From Anaerolineales bacterium (GTDB lineage: Bacteria; Chloroflexota; Anaerolineae; Anaerolineales; Villigracilaceae), in assembly GCA_014860805.1 (NCBI GenBank), contig JACZJB010000245.1, forward strand, positions 1 through 34,468: DNA of 34,468 bases. The letters are read 5' to 3'. The notes under the pieces are model-generated. The model saw only the letters and a program-made list of their open reading frames with translations. It was not told where the DNA came from and searched no databases. A program made the translations under genes and the position numbers. This document shows, piece after piece, positions 34,197 to 34,468 of the stretch (its first letter is position 1; each line of letters begins with the position of its first letter).

Positions 34197-34236
34197 TTCC
34201 CAAAGTGTTGGGAATGACTTCCCATCCCGTTGGGAA
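34197..34236. promoter_or_regulatory. Tandem 18-bp operator-like sites
   Basis: TTCCCAAAGTGTTGGGAA (34197-34214) and TTCCCATCCCGTTGGGAA (34219-34236) share the form TTCCCA-N6-TGGGAA. They are centred 22 bp apart, about two helix turns. A related GGGAA...TTCCC pair overlaps the left edge. They lie just before the gene starting near 34248, so they probably bind its regulator as two dimers. Confidence 0.7.
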
Positions 34237-34247
34237 TAAAATAGGAT

Positions 34248-34468
34248 ATGCTTCGCGCCATGAACACAGGCAATATCCTCTCTCCCCGTTGGGCGCGCGC
34301 CGCCCAGATCGCATGGATCGCCACCGCACTTCTTTGCCTGGCGTTCTTCCTTGTTGAAATCCAACTCTCACGCCAGAACCTGTTCACCTCAGCTACCTAC
34401 GCCAACTACCTCACCGCCCTACGGACCTTCTACATGCTTGTCCATCTTTTCATGGCGGGCTTCATCAT
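34248..34468 (+). CDS. N-terminus of a membrane protein, cut by the window edge
   Basis: An open frame of 73 codons runs to the end of the window without a stop. It begins MLRAMNTGNILSPRWARAAQ, then a helix IAWIATALLCLAFFLVEIQL, a polar stretch SRQNLFTSATYANYLTALRT, and the start of a second helix (FYMLVHLFMAGFII). The ATG at 34260 is an alternative start; AGGA sits 13 nt before it and only 1 nt before 34248. The layout could be a sensor kinase, but nothing further can be said. TAAAAT/TAGGAT-type -10 sequences lie directly upstream, behind the tandem operator. Confidence 0.65.
   Translation, partial: MLRAMNTGNILSPRWARAAQIAWIATALLCLAFFLVEIQLSRQNLFTSATYANYLTALRTFYMLVHLFMAGFI

Overview
The window looks like chromosomal DNA of a Chloroflexota bacterium, most likely an Anaerolineae-type anaerobe or facultative anaerobe of mid GC. 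This placement is inferred from the gene mix (Psr/NrfD and cytochrome b-Rieske respiratory genes, many ABC and GH sugar genes) and from short dispersed repeats inside and between genes. No rRNA, tRNA, CRISPR array, transposase or phage gene was recognised.

Region 1 (24-11429, + strand) is a respiratory locus. It starts with an XRE-cupin regulator, a triheme membrane cytochrome and an ArsR regulator. A second triheme cytochrome, a split YeeE/YedE sulfur-compound permease pair and a Tat-exported molybdopterin oxidoreductase of the thiosulfate/polysulfide reductase type follow, with its four-cluster ferredoxin subunit and NrfD quinone subunit. After a gap with a strong hairpin come a diheme cytochrome b of quinol-oxidase type, a nine-haem c cytochrome, a Rieske protein and an FmdE-like protein. 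Together they suggest a sulfur-oxyanion or polysulfide respiratory chain in which a bc-like quinol module sits beside a Psr-type module. The substrate is not proven. A bidirectional terminator at 11501-11539 closes the region against the convergent block.

Region 2 (11577-24232, - strand) reads as one long tightly packed gene set, from right to left: CDF metal transporter, unknown TIM-barrel protein, glycerol-1-phosphate dehydrogenase-like enzyme, Gfo/Idh oxidoreductase, NAD-dependent epimerase, GH4 glycosidase (CNV type), GPH sugar symporter, BadF/BadG-type sugar kinase, neutral ceramidase-like hydrolase, GH4 glycosidase (CHE type) and DegT aminotransferase. It looks like a catabolic or remodelling locus for an unusual glycoside, amino sugar or cyclitol.

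Region 3 (24326-31682, - strand) is a beta-glucan or cello-oligosaccharide operon: LacI repressor, sugar-binding lipoprotein, two ABC permeases, GH5 and GH1. A consensus-like promoter and a 31-bp palindromic LacI-type operator lie immediately upstream of lacI.

Region 4 (31786-34468) holds an FAD monooxygenase, two unknown four-helix membrane proteins, a long palindromic repeat, a tandem pair of 18-bp operator-like sites, and the start of a membrane protein cut by the window edge.

A recurring theme is that at least three families of short repeats have entered coding sequence. In places they supply stop or start codons or in-frame residues.
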